64,000 bases of DNA from BOG-908 sp965198915 (lineage in GTDB: Bacteria > Pseudomonadota > Alphaproteobacteria > Acetobacterales > Acetobacteraceae). The stretch covers positions 1,054,001 through 1,118,000 of the forward strand of contig CBDAQC010000002.1 of the NCBI GenBank assembly GCA_965198915.1, in the 5' to 3' direction. Shown one piece after another: positions 25,969 to 34,795 of the stretch. Made by a program: the position numbers and the translations under genes. Position 1 is the stretch's first letter. Each line of letters begins with the position of its first letter. The notes beneath the pieces are model-generated. The model was not told the origin of the DNA. It worked only from the letters and a program-made list of their open reading frames with translations, and did not search any database.

Positions 25969-26124
25969 AAGCAGGCCTTCTTTTCTGAAGAAAAGAAGCA
26001 AAAGACGTTTGCTCCTGTCGACGCTGCAACGTAGCGCCAATTCAGAACTGCATCGAAGCTGCAGATGCGGGGAAGCAAAATTTTTTGGTTCTTTTTTTCA
26101 AAAAAGAACTGCTTGCCTTCCTTC
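25969..26124. repeat. AT-rich inverted-repeat element H
   Basis: Arm 1 (25969–26015) GCAGGCCTTCTTTTCTGAAG and arm 2 (26072–26124) with GCAAAATTTTTTGGTTCTTT pair over about 45 bp around a spacer of about 55 bp. It fills most of the convergent gap between atoE and the efflux outer-membrane gene. Confidence 0.85.
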
Positions 26125-26131
26125 TGCCAAC

Positions 26132-27643
26132 CTAATTCCCAGCCACCTTGTCGCCACGGAAACTAGGCAGATCGCGCACATCCCAACCGCCGCCCAGCGC
26201 GCGCACCAGTGCCACGTCCGCCAGCACACGGCGCGTGCGCAGATCGGTTGCCGCCTGCTCGCTCTGCAGCTCGGCCGTCTGCGCAATCACCACGTCCAGG
26301 AAGTTCGTCGCCCCGTCCTTGAATAATGTCGTCGTCATCGCTTCGGTCTGCTGCGCCGCGCGCACGGCGGCGTCCTGCGCCTGCGTCTCCTGGGCCAGCA
26401 GCCGCAACTGGGAGAGCTCGTCCTCCACGTTCTGGAAAGCGGCCAGCACGGTTTCGCGGTAGCGGGCTTCGGCCTGGCGGTATTGCGCAAGGGCGACCGC
26501 GAGCTCGGCATGGCGGAGCCCGCCCTCGAACAGCGGCAGCGCCACGCCGGGCCCGATGGCCCAGAAATCATTTGGCAAGCTGAACAGCTGAAACCCCGTA
26601 TCCTGAAGGCCGTACAGGATGCTAAGCGAAAAATTCGGGTAGAACGCCGCGCGCGTGACACCGATCGTATAGTTCGCCGCTGCCATCTGCCGCTCCGCCG
26701 AGGCCACGTCGGCGCGGCGTTCCAGAAGCGTGCTGGGCAACCCCGGCGAGACCTCCGGCAGGCCCAGCGTCCAGCGTGACGGCGCCAGGCTGAACGTTGC
26801 AGGCTGGCGCCCCACCAGCACGGCAATGGCGTGTTCCACCAGCGCCCGCTTGGCCGCGGTGTCGATGATCGCCGCCTCGGCGTTGCCCAGCTGCGTCTCC
26901 GCCCGTGCCACGTCGATGCCGGAGGCGATCTTGCCGGCGAAGCGGTTGCGCGTGATCTGCACGGCCCGGCGGTAGGCCGCAGCCGCGCTTTCCAGCACGC
27001 GCGCCTGCGCGTCGTAGCCGCGCAACGCCACGTAGTCGCTCGCCAGCTCCGCATGCAGGCTCAGCCGCATCGTTTCCAGATCGGCGGCACTCGCCTGTGC
27101 CGCGGCGCGGCCGGACCGGATGGCGTTGGCCGCTCGCTCCCACACGTCCACCTCGTAGTTCGCCTGCGTGCTTATGCTGTTGTCCAGGTACTGGTTCGGC
27201 TGTCCCGGCCGGCGCGTCGGCCGCCGGTCGCTCTGCCTGTCCTCATTGACCTGCCCGCCAAGGCTCAGAGTCGGATACAGGCCCGCGCGCGCTTCGGCGG
27301 CGAAACCCCTCGCCTGGTCCAAGGCGGCCAGGGAGACCGCGAGCGTGGGATTGCCGCCGTCCACCTGCGCCTCGAGGTCGTCGAGCACGGGGTCCTGGAA
27401 GACGTGCCACCAGTCGCCGCGTTTCAGGCCGTCGGCCGGCATGGCTGGCTGGAAGGCGGCCTCCTCCTTGTAGCGGGCCGGCACGGCGGTGAGTGGCACA
27501 TGGTAGTGCGGCGCCAGGTCGCAGCCGGCCAGCGCGGGGAGGAACAGCCAGGCGAGCAGGCCTGCCCTGAACGGGAGGACCCGCGCGCTTTGGTGCCGCG
27601 CAGGCGGGGCGATGCCGCTAAGCGGCTCAATCCTGGCAACCAA
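26132..27643 (-). CDS. RND efflux outer-membrane lipoprotein (NodT/OprM family)
   Basis: 503 aa. The N-terminus has a long leader ending in the lipobox LAGC, so the mature trimer is lipid-anchored. Family hallmarks are the paired helix-hairpin repeats and the block SPGLPSTLLERRADVASAE. It forms the trans-outer-membrane channel for the pump encoded upstream. TTG 27643 lies 3 bp after the adaptor stop codon, with GGAA about 7 nt before it; this non-ATG start is probable but not certain. Confidence 0.9.
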   Translation of the reverse strand: MVARIEPLSGIAPPARHQSARVLPFRAGLLAWLFLPALAGCDLAPHYHVPLTAVPARYKEEAAFQPAMPADGLKRGDWWHVFQDPVLDDLEAQVDGGNPTLAVSLAALDQARGFAAEARAGLYPTLSLGGQVNEDRQSDRRPTRRPGQPNQYLDNSISTQANYEVDVWERAANAIRSGRAAAQASAADLETMRLSLHAELASDYVALRGYDAQARVLESAAAAYRRAVQITRNRFAGKIASGIDVARAETQLGNAEAAIIDTAAKRALVEHAIAVLVGRQPATFSLAPSRWTLGLPEVSPGLPSTLLERRADVASAERQMAAANYTIGVTRAAFYPNFSLSILYGLQDTGFQLFSLPNDFWAIGPGVALPLFEGGLRHAELAVALAQYRQAEARYRETVLAAFQNVEDELSQLRLLAQETQAQDAAVRAAQQTEAMTTTLFKDGATNFLDVVIAQTAELQSEQAATDLRTRRVLADVALVRALGGGWDVRDLPSFRGDKVAGN

Positions 27644-27646
27644 GAT

Positions 27647-28933
27647 CTATTCCGAAGCGGGTGCGGGTGCGGCAGGGGCTGCAGTCACGGTCGGGTCGGC
27701 GGCCACGTCGACCGTGTCGCCGTCCTCGATCGTGTCCAGCGGTGTCGTGATCACCCGGTCGGCCGCGCTGATGCCGCCCTCGATTTCGATCTGCGTGCCG
27801 AGGTTCCGGCCAATCGATACGTTCTTGAGAACCACGCGGTTGTGCGCGTCCACCGTCGCCAGTTGCGCACCGTGTGCGCGGAAGATCAGCGCGCTGGCCG
27901 GCACGCGCAGCACCGCGCCGTCGCCCGGCACCTCGAAGCGCACTTCGGCGAAGGTGCCTGCCCACAGCTTGCGATCCGGGTTCGGCGCCATGAGCTCCAC
28001 CAGGACCGTCCGGCTTTCGGCGGCCACGGATTGCGACGTGGTGGCCAGCGTGGCCGGAAAACTCCGCCCGGGATATTGCGGCTCGGCAAGGCTCGCCTGC
28101 ATGCCGGCTTTCAGCTCGCTCGCATAGGCCTGCGGCACCCGCACATAGACTCGCATCTCGTGCATGTCGGCGACCTTGAACAGCGGCACCGCCGTGCTGG
28201 AACCGCCGGTGATGAGCGCGCCGACATCGGTGTTGCGCGCCGTCACCACGCCGTCGAACGGTGCGACCAGCCTCTTGAAACTCTCCATTGCGCGCAGCCG
28301 GTCCACATGGGCCTTCTGCGCGGCCACGCCGGCGCGCCGCGCGGTGGCGTCGCCTTCCTTCTCGTCGGCCGATTGCTGCGAGACGGAGTTCGAGGCGAGC
28401 AGCGCGTGCCAGCGTCTGGCCGTCAGTTCCGCGAAGCTGGATTGCGCCTCTGCCGCCGCCAGGTCCGCCTGGGCCTGGGCGTATTCCTGGTCCAGGTCCG
28501 GCGTATCGATGGTGGCGAGCACCTGGCCCGCATGCACGCGGGCGCCGATGTCCTGGCTCCACCCCGCCAGATATCCGCTCACGCGCGCGTAGAGGGACGC
28601 CTCGTAGAACGCCTCCACGTCGCCCGGCAGAGTCAGGCTGCGCGGCGCATCGTCATGGAACGGATGGGCCACGCTCACCGTCGGCACCGCCTGCTGTCCG
28701 GTCCAGACCGCCAGCTCGGACTGGGACTGCCGGCGGGCGAAGATGCCCCAGGCGGCAGCCGCGCCGGCCAGCAGGACGGCCGCCACGGCGATCACGCCCA
28801 GGCGCCTCGGGCGGCTTGCCGCGGAGCGGTGTCCGTGCTGGCGGGCCTCGGCCTGCGTGCTGCTGGAGGTTTGCGCAGCTTCGCCCTGCAGCGGCAGCAG
28901 CGCCATGGGCTTGTCGTCCGGCATGTCGTTCAT
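27647..28933 (-). CDS. RND efflux periplasmic adaptor
   Basis: 428-residue membrane-fusion protein. An N-terminal anchor (about 45–65) is followed by the lipoyl/barrel-sandwich domain (VSGYLAGWSQDIGARVHAGQVLATI) and an alpha hairpin. The start ATG overlaps the permease stop as ATGA, and the outer-membrane gene follows immediately. Order permease–adaptor–channel on the minus strand makes a complete tripartite pump operon. Confidence 0.92.
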   Translation of the reverse strand: MNDMPDDKPMALLPLQGEAAQTSSSTQAEARQHGHRSAASRPRRLGVIAVAAVLLAGAAAAWGIFARRQSQSELAVWTGQQAVPTVSVAHPFHDDAPRSLTLPGDVEAFYEASLYARVSGYLAGWSQDIGARVHAGQVLATIDTPDLDQEYAQAQADLAAAEAQSSFAELTARRWHALLASNSVSQQSADEKEGDATARRAGVAAQKAHVDRLRAMESFKRLVAPFDGVVTARNTDVGALITGGSSTAVPLFKVADMHEMRVYVRVPQAYASELKAGMQASLAEPQYPGRSFPATLATTSQSVAAESRTVLVELMAPNPDRKLWAGTFAEVRFEVPGDGAVLRVPASALIFRAHGAQLATVDAHNRVVLKNVSIGRNLGTQIEIEGGISAADRVITTPLDTIEDGDTVDVAADPTVTAAPAAPAPASE

Positions 28934-31900
28934 TCCGCTGGCTGGAGCCTATTGGGCAGGCGGGCGCCTGCGGGCTGGGCCAGGTTCTCGCGCTTGTGGA
29001 CCAGGCTGAAGATGGTGGGCACCACGAACAGCGTGGCGCAGGTGGCAAACAGCAGGCCGCCGATCACCGCGCGTCCCAGCGGGGCGTTCTGCTCGGCGCT
29101 GAGCGCGGTCGGGGCCAGGCCTATGCCCATGGCCAGCGCCGTCATCAGCACTGGCCGGAAGCGGGTGGCGCCGGCTTCCAGCGCGGCCTGCAGCGCGCTC
29201 ATGCCGGATTGCATGCGCTCGCGTGCGAAGCTGATCACCAGGATCGAGTTGGCGGTGGCCACACCCATGCACATGATGGCACCCGTCAGCGCGGGAACGG
29301 ACAGCGTGGTGCCTGTCAGAAACAGCATCCACACGATGCCGGCCAGCGCGCCGGGCAGGCCCAGCACGATCACCGCGGGGTCCGTCCAGCTTTGGAAGTT
29401 CACCACGATAAGCAGGTAGATGAGCACGATGGCGAAGGCCAAGCCGCCGAACAGCTGGGCATACGCCTCGCGCATGGTGGTCACCTGGCCGCGCAGCGTG
29501 ACCTGGCTGGCGTGCGGCAGGAACCGCGCCTGCCCGGCCACGATGCGGTTGATGTCGGCCGCCACGGCACCCAGGTCGCGGCCCTGGTTGGTGGCGTAGA
29601 TGTCGATCACCGGCCGCACGTTGTAGTGCGAGACGACTGCATCGCTTGCCTCCGTGTGCACCGTCGCCAGCCCGCCCAGCAGCTCTGTCCGGCTGCCGGA
29701 GCCCAGCATGGTGTTCTGCAGATTGCCTATGGTGTCGAGGTCGTATTGCGGCGTCTGCACCACGATCGGGTAGGACACGCCGTTATGCGGGTTCAGCCAG
29801 AAGGTGGGTGCCGTCTGTATGCTGCCGGCCAGCGTATCCAGCATGGAGGTCGCGGCGTCCTTCTCGGTGATGCCCACCAGCGAGGCCAACTGGCGGTCCA
29901 CGTCCACCCGCAGCGTGGGTTCGTTGAACGCCTGCTGGATGCGCGCGTCCGCCACGCCGGGCACGCGGGCGATACGCGCCAGCAGCCGGTCCGCATAGGC
30001 GCGGTTTGCCTGCAGGTCCTGGCCCACCACCTGCAGGTCGATGGGTGCCGGCAGGCCGAAATTGATGATCTGCGTGGTGATGTCGGCGGGCAGCAGCGCG
30101 AAGACGGTGCCTGGGAAGCGGCGCGGCAGGTATTCGCGCAGCTTGCGGGCATAGTCGTCCAGCGTGGCGCCTTTCAGGGTGATCAGGATGTCCGCGTCGC
30201 CGCCGCTGATCGTGCCGGAATTGCCGTAGGCCAGGTTTATGCCGCTGACCGGCAGGCCGATATTGTCGACGATCGTGTCCAGATGCACGGGCGGGATGAC
30301 GTGGTCGCGTATGGCCTGTTCGATGCGTCCGCACAGGGCGGAGACGTCTTCTATGCGGGTGCCGGTCTGCGCACGCACGTGCAGCTTGATCTGATCGCTG
30401 TCGACAGCGGGAAAAAAGTTTTGGCCCAGGAAAGGAGCTAGGCAGAAGGACAGCAGCACCGCGGCGAAGAAGCCGAGTATGACCCTGGGCCGGTTGGCGA
30501 GTGCCAGTTCGAGCAGTCCTACATAGCGGCCGCGCACGCGCTCGAAACGGGCCTCGAAGCCGCGCTGGAACCGGCCGAAGAAGCCCGGACGCGGCTGCGG
30601 ACCGCTATGGTGCACGTGGCGTTGGAGGAGGAAGTTGGCCAGCGTCGGCACCAGCGTGCGCGAAAGTATGTAGGAGCCAATCATGGCGAACACCACGGCT
30701 TCGGCCAGCGGCCGGAACAGGTAGCCGGCGACGCCGCCCAGGCTGAACATCGGCACGAACACGATGCAGATGCACAGCAGCGAGACTGTGGCGGGCACCA
30801 CGATCTGGCGCGCGCCATCCAGGATGGCGGTCTCCACCGCCTTGCCGGTTTCCAGGTGATAGTTGATGTTCTCGATCGTGACGGTGGCGTCGTCCACCAA
30901 TATGCCTACCGCCAGTGCGAGGCCGCCTAGCGTCATCACGTTGATCGTCTCGCCGACCACGGACAGCATGGTCACCGAGAACAATATCGCCAGTGGTATC
31001 GACACGGTGATGATCAGCGTGGACCGCCAGCTGCCCAGGAAAATCAGAATCAGCAGGCCGGTGAGGCCGGCGGCAATAAGGCCCTCGCGCACCACGCCCA
31101 TCACGGCGGACGTCACGAACACCGACTGGTCGCCCACCAGTTCGACGTGAAGGCTGGGCGGCAGGCCCGCCCTGATTTGCGGCAGGATGGCCTTCACCCC
31201 GGCGATGATGTCCAGCGTGGAGGCCGAGCCCGATTTCAGCACCGTCATCAGCACCGCATGGGTGCCGTCCTGGTGCACGATGTTGGTCTGCGGCGGCGAT
31301 CCGTCGCGCACATGGGCCACGTCGCGCATGGTGACCACTGTGCCATTCACCGTCTTTACCGGCAGGTTCTCGAGATCCTCGAACTCGCGCGGGGCGTCGT
31401 TGAGCGAGACGTTCCACTCGAAGCTGCCGACCTTCTGGGTGCCCACGGGGGTCACCAGGTTCTGCTCGGCCAGGGCCGCCACCACGTCCTGCGCGGACAG
31501 CCCGCGCGCCTGCAATGCGTGGCTGTCGAGATCGATCTGTATCTGGCGCACCTTGCCGCCGTAGGGCGAGGGGATGGCGGAGCCGGGAACGGTGGCCAGC
31601 TGCGGGCGGATGAAGTTCTGGCCGTAGTCGAACAGCCGGTCCTGCGGCAGCGTGCTGCTGGACAGCGCCAGTTGCAGGATGGGCACGCTGGAGGCGCTGA
31701 ACTCGAGTATCTGCGGCGGCGTGATCCCGGCCGGCAGTGCCTTCAGCACGGTCTGCGAGGCGGCTGTCACCTGTGCCAGCGCCGCGTTGATGTTCACGTT
31801 CGGCTGGAAGAACACCTTGACCACGCCGTAGCCGAACATCGACTGGCTTTCGATGTGGGCGATGTCGTTGACCTGCGAGCTGAGCGAGCGCTCGTAGTAG

Positions 31901-32097
31901 TAGATCACCCGTCCTGACATGTCGTCCGGCGACAGGCCGTTATAGGACCAGACGGCGGCGACCACGGGTATGCCGATATCGGGGAGTATGTCGGTGGCGG
32001 TGCGTACGGCCGAGAGCACGCCGAAGATCAGGATGAGCACGGCCATCACCACGAAGGTGTAGGGCCGGCTCAGGGCCACTTTCACGATGCCGATCAT
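28930..32097 (-). CDS. RND multidrug efflux permease
   Basis: 1055-residue inner-membrane proton antiporter with two large periplasmic domains and twelve helices. It opens MIGIVKVALSRPYTFVVMA, and the conserved transmembrane-4 segment GLALAVGILVDDATVTIENI contains the two proton-relay aspartates. Belongs to the hydrophobe/amphiphile exporter group rather than the heavy-metal group, judged by overall pattern only. First gene of a three-gene operon; the ATG at 32097 has no strong ribosome-binding site. Divergent from the porin gene over 261 bp that include a candidate Pho box. Confidence 0.93.
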   Translation of the reverse strand: MIGIVKVALSRPYTFVVMAVLILIFGVLSAVRTATDILPDIGIPVVAAVWSYNGLSPDDMSGRVIYYYERSLSSQVNDIAHIESQSMFGYGVVKVFFQPNVNINAALAQVTAASQTVLKALPAGITPPQILEFSASSVPILQLALSSSTLPQDRLFDYGQNFIRPQLATVPGSAIPSPYGGKVRQIQIDLDSHALQARGLSAQDVVAALAEQNLVTPVGTQKVGSFEWNVSLNDAPREFEDLENLPVKTVNGTVVTMRDVAHVRDGSPPQTNIVHQDGTHAVLMTVLKSGSASTLDIIAGVKAILPQIRAGLPPSLHVELVGDQSVFVTSAVMGVVREGLIAAGLTGLLILIFLGSWRSTLIITVSIPLAILFSVTMLSVVGETINVMTLGGLALAVGILVDDATVTIENINYHLETGKAVETAILDGARQIVVPATVSLLCICIVFVPMFSLGGVAGYLFRPLAEAVVFAMIGSYILSRTLVPTLANFLLQRHVHHSGPQPRPGFFGRFQRGFEARFERVRGRYVGLLELALANRPRVILGFFAAVLLSFCLAPFLGQNFFPAVDSDQIKLHVRAQTGTRIEDVSALCGRIEQAIRDHVIPPVHLDTIVDNIGLPVSGINLAYGNSGTISGGDADILITLKGATLDDYARKLREYLPRRFPGTVFALLPADITTQIINFGLPAPIDLQVVGQDLQANRAYADRLLARIARVPGVADARIQQAFNEPTLRVDVDRQLASLVGITEKDAATSMLDTLAGSIQTAPTFWLNPHNGVSYPIVVQTPQYDLDTIGNLQNTMLGSGSRTELLGGLATVHTEASDAVVSHYNVRPVIDIYATNQGRDLGAVAADINRIVAGQARFLPHASQVTLRGQVTTMREAYAQLFGGLAFAIVLIYLLIVVNFQSWTDPAVIVLGLPGALAGIVWMLFLTGTTLSVPALTGAIMCMGVATANSILVISFARERMQSGMSALQAALEAGATRFRPVLMTALAMGIGLAPTALSAEQNAPLGRAVIGGLLFATCATLFVVPTIFSLVHKRENLAQPAGARLPNRLQPAE

Positions 32098-32272
32098 CTA
32101 GCAGGCGCCCCGGTGTCGGCGGCCCGCGCAAGCCGCCCGGCCACTCACCTGGCGGAGGTGCGGCAAGCGCGGCGCGGCCGCCACTAAATTCGCTGTTAAG
32201 GCCCCGAGACCCCGCATTGGGCGCGTGTCTTCAATGCCACAATCCAACTGAACAAATGACTTACAAGGCGAC

Positions 32273-32290
32273 CTGTCATCGATCTGTAAC
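32273..32290 (+). promoter_or_regulatory. candidate Pho box upstream of the porin-like gene
   Basis: CTGTCAT (32273–32279), a 4-nt spacer CGAT, then CTGTAAC (32284–32290). Two near-identical 7-mers with an 11-bp period match the PhoB site pattern CTGTCAT-N4-CTGTCAT at 12 of 14 repeat positions. It ends 68 bp before the ATG of the porin gene and lies in the divergent gap with the efflux permease. A convincing -10 element is not obvious (TATTGT at 32312 is the best). Confidence 0.5.
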
Positions 32291-32358
32291 GACAGCGCGC
32301 GGTGTCCTGGTTATTGTGCCGCCAACGCCTCCAAGGCGGCAATCAATTGGAGAAGTCC

Positions 32359-34092
32359 ATGGGCCTGCGCCTGTCCCGCTCGACCCTCATGCTCGCGTCC
32401 GCGCTGGCTCTGACGGCAATCTGCCCCGACCTGGCGTCCGCACAGGACGGCACGGGGCAGCTCGGGTCCATCGAGAAGCAGATACAGGCATTGCAGGCCG
32501 AGCTGCGGCACATGAAATCGGAAATGGCAGAGCGCAACCGCGAGCTGCGCAGCGCGCGCGGCAGCCAGTCCTACGTGCCGCCGCCGCCCGCCAATCAGCC
32601 GGTGCCCATCACCCCGCAGATCCCGGCCGGCTATGCGCTGGTGCCGTCGGTGCCCGGCACCGCCGGCGGATCGCTGTCGCTGGTCAAGGTGGAGCAGCCG
32701 CCCGCGATGCCGAAGGGCTCGTTCAACGTAGGCGCCATCAACGTCCAGCTCGGCGGCTTCTTCGAAGGCGCCGGCTATTATCGGTCCCGCAACGAGGTCA
32801 CCGACCTCGCGTCGAACTTCAACTCTGCGATCCCCCTGCGCGAGAGCCCGCTCTACCACGAAGCCGAAAGCGGCTTCAGCGCCCGCCAGAGCCGTATCAC
32901 AGCCAACATGACGGCTGCGCCCGACGAGGTTACCAAGCTCGACGGCTATCTCGCCGTGGACTTCCTGAGCGCCGCGCCCACCGCAAACTATAACGAGAGC
33001 AGCAGCTACAACCCGCGTCTGCGTGAGGCTTGGATCAGCTACGCGCGCAGCGACCTCGGTTTCTACGCGCTGGCCGGGCAAAGCTGGACCCTGGCCACAA
33101 TGAACTCGAAGGGAGTCGATCCCACGGCGATCAACGCGCCGCTGCAGATCGACCCGCAATACGTGGTAGGCTTCAATTGGGCCCGCCAGGCGCAGTTCCG
33201 CGTCGCCAAGAGCTTCGCGCACGACCAGTTCTGGCTGGCGCTGTCGGTGGAAAACCCGGAGACGATCGTCAGCGGCACGGCGCCCACGATCGAGGGCACC
33301 ACGATCAACCAGACCAACCCGGGCACCGGCGTGAACGGCAACACCACGGTGAGCTCGGTCGCGGCAAACCCGACCTCCGCCACCGCAGGCTCGCCCGCCT
33401 ACTCCAACAACTTCGCGCCCGACGTCATCCTGAAGGCCACGGCCGATTTCGACCTCGCCCACTTGGAGGCGTACGGCCTGGGCCGCGTGTTCAACGATCG
33501 CACCAGCCAGCTCGGCACCGGCCAGAACAACACGCAGATCGGGGGCGGCTTCGGCGGCGGCGCCCTGGTGCACGCCATCCCGAAGCTGTTGGACGTCCAG
33601 TTGAGCGGCCTGGTCGGCGAGGGCATCGGCCGTTACGGCACGTCCCAGCTTGCCGACTCGACCTACAACTACCAGGGCAAGCCGGTTCCCCTGCCCGGCT
33701 ACAGCGTGCTGGCCGGCGTGGTCGGCCATCCCACGCCGCAAATCGACCTCTACTCCTATGTCGGCGTGGAGCATGTCAGCGCCCGTTACGATCTGGGCGT
33801 GGTGGGCGGCAAGGAGAAGACGTTGGCTGGCTATGGCAGCTCGCTCATAAACAACGAGTCCTGCGAGACGGAGCTGTCCGACACGCCGGCCGCTTGCGCA
33901 CCGGCTTCCTCCGGCGACGGCCAGATCAACTTCGGCGGCTGGTACAAGTTCATCCAGGGCCCGTTCGGAAAGATGCAGATCGGCACACAGTATTCCTACA
34001 CCCGCCGCTACCTGCTGCAGGGCATCGGCAAGACGCCGAAGACGGACGAGAACATGGTGTTCTTCAGCTTCCGCTGGTATCCGTTCACCTGA
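32359..34092 (+). CDS. porin-like outer-membrane beta-barrel protein, copy 1
   Basis: 577 aa with a signal peptide cleaved near residue 28. Residues about 35–68 are a predicted coiled coil (IEKQIQALQAELRHMKSEMA), as in trimeric porins with periplasmic stalks, then a Pro-rich linker containing QIPAGYALVPS. The rest alternates like beta strands and ends in SFRWYPFT, close to the aromatic C-terminal barrel signature. GGAG lies 7–8 nt before ATG 32359. A homologue of the same length class lies at 37132–38919 on the other strand. If the upstream Pho box is real, the channel could serve phosphate or other anions; substrate is otherwise unknown. Confidence 0.8.
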   Translation: MGLRLSRSTLMLASALALTAICPDLASAQDGTGQLGSIEKQIQALQAELRHMKSEMAERNRELRSARGSQSYVPPPPANQPVPITPQIPAGYALVPSVPGTAGGSLSLVKVEQPPAMPKGSFNVGAINVQLGGFFEGAGYYRSRNEVTDLASNFNSAIPLRESPLYHEAESGFSARQSRITANMTAAPDEVTKLDGYLAVDFLSAAPTANYNESSSYNPRLREAWISYARSDLGFYALAGQSWTLATMNSKGVDPTAINAPLQIDPQYVVGFNWARQAQFRVAKSFAHDQFWLALSVENPETIVSGTAPTIEGTTINQTNPGTGVNGNTTVSSVAANPTSATAGSPAYSNNFAPDVILKATADFDLAHLEAYGLGRVFNDRTSQLGTGQNNTQIGGGFGGGALVHAIPKLLDVQLSGLVGEGIGRYGTSQLADSTYNYQGKPVPLPGYSVLAGVVGHPTPQIDLYSYVGVEHVSARYDLGVVGGKEKTLAGYGSSLINNESCETELSDTPAACAPASSGDGQINFGGWYKFIQGPFGKMQIGTQYSYTRRYLLQGIGKTPKTDENMVFFSFRWYPFT

Positions 34093-34270
34093 GGTTGCGA
34101 GCCGTCTTTGTGAGACGGACGAGGAGATTTCTGCCCTCCCGCCTTGCAGAGAGCCGAGCGTGTTTTGACACGGGGGCGCTGCGGCGGTGTGCGGAAATCT
34201 CATTTTCTTTTTGCAGCGACGAAAGCCTTGCCTGAAGCTGCGACGTTGACCGACGGCCCGGGAGGCCGTC

Positions 34271-34792
34271 ATGCGCACGATTAGCAGAATCACCCTGGCT
34301 GCCGCCGCAGCCGCCACGCTCGCAGCCTGCACCACCACCAGCGTGCTGGTCAGCGAGAACCCGTCGAAGAACCGGCCGCCGCAATGGCCGGATTACTGGA
34401 GCCTGCCCGTGCAGGTAAGGGGTGCGGTGCCGCAGCTTGCGCAACCTGCGCTGGCGGGCCTGTTCCGCCCGGCCGCGCCGCCACAGGCTGGCGCGCGACG
34501 GGTCGAGCTGTTCGTCAACCCTGCCCGCCTGCCGCCCTACGAGGCACTGTGCAGCAGGCCTGACATGTTCTCGTCCGGCACGCAGGACGGCTCGTACGCC
34601 TTCGTGGCCGGCGCCCTGTGCAATGGCGGATCAGTCGTAACCTACGCCACCGCGCACGTGCTGACGGCAAGCCTCTCGCCGGACCAGATCCGGGGCAATC
34701 TGGAGATGATGCACCTGCAGCTCTGGCAGGCGCTGACCTACGGCAACAATCATCCGGAACTGGCGCACCCGAGCTGGATGTACGGGCCGTAG
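34271..34792 (+). CDS. small lipoprotein of unknown function
   Basis: 173 aa. The leader ends with the lipobox LAAC at about residue 20, followed by TTTSVL, so the protein is lipid-anchored in the cell envelope. The mature part contains RRVELFVNPARLPPYEALC and LTASLSPDQIRGNLEMMHLQL, with no recognised domain and three further cysteines. It lies between the porin and the two-component system and ends 3 bp from the end of the converging kinase gene. Confidence 0.75.
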   Translation: MRTISRITLAAAAAATLAACTTTSVLVSENPSKNRPPQWPDYWSLPVQVRGAVPQLAQPALAGLFRPAAPPQAGARRVELFVNPARLPPYEALCSRPDMFSSGTQDGSYAFVAGALCNGGSVVTYATAHVLTASLSPDQIRGNLEMMHLQLWQALTYGNNHPELAHPSWMYGP

Positions 34793-34795
34793 CGT

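Noticed and set aside
28288..30441. 717-codon plus-strand frame across the efflux genes
   Set aside because: Antisense shadow of the adaptor and RND permease, which have unmistakable family motifs.
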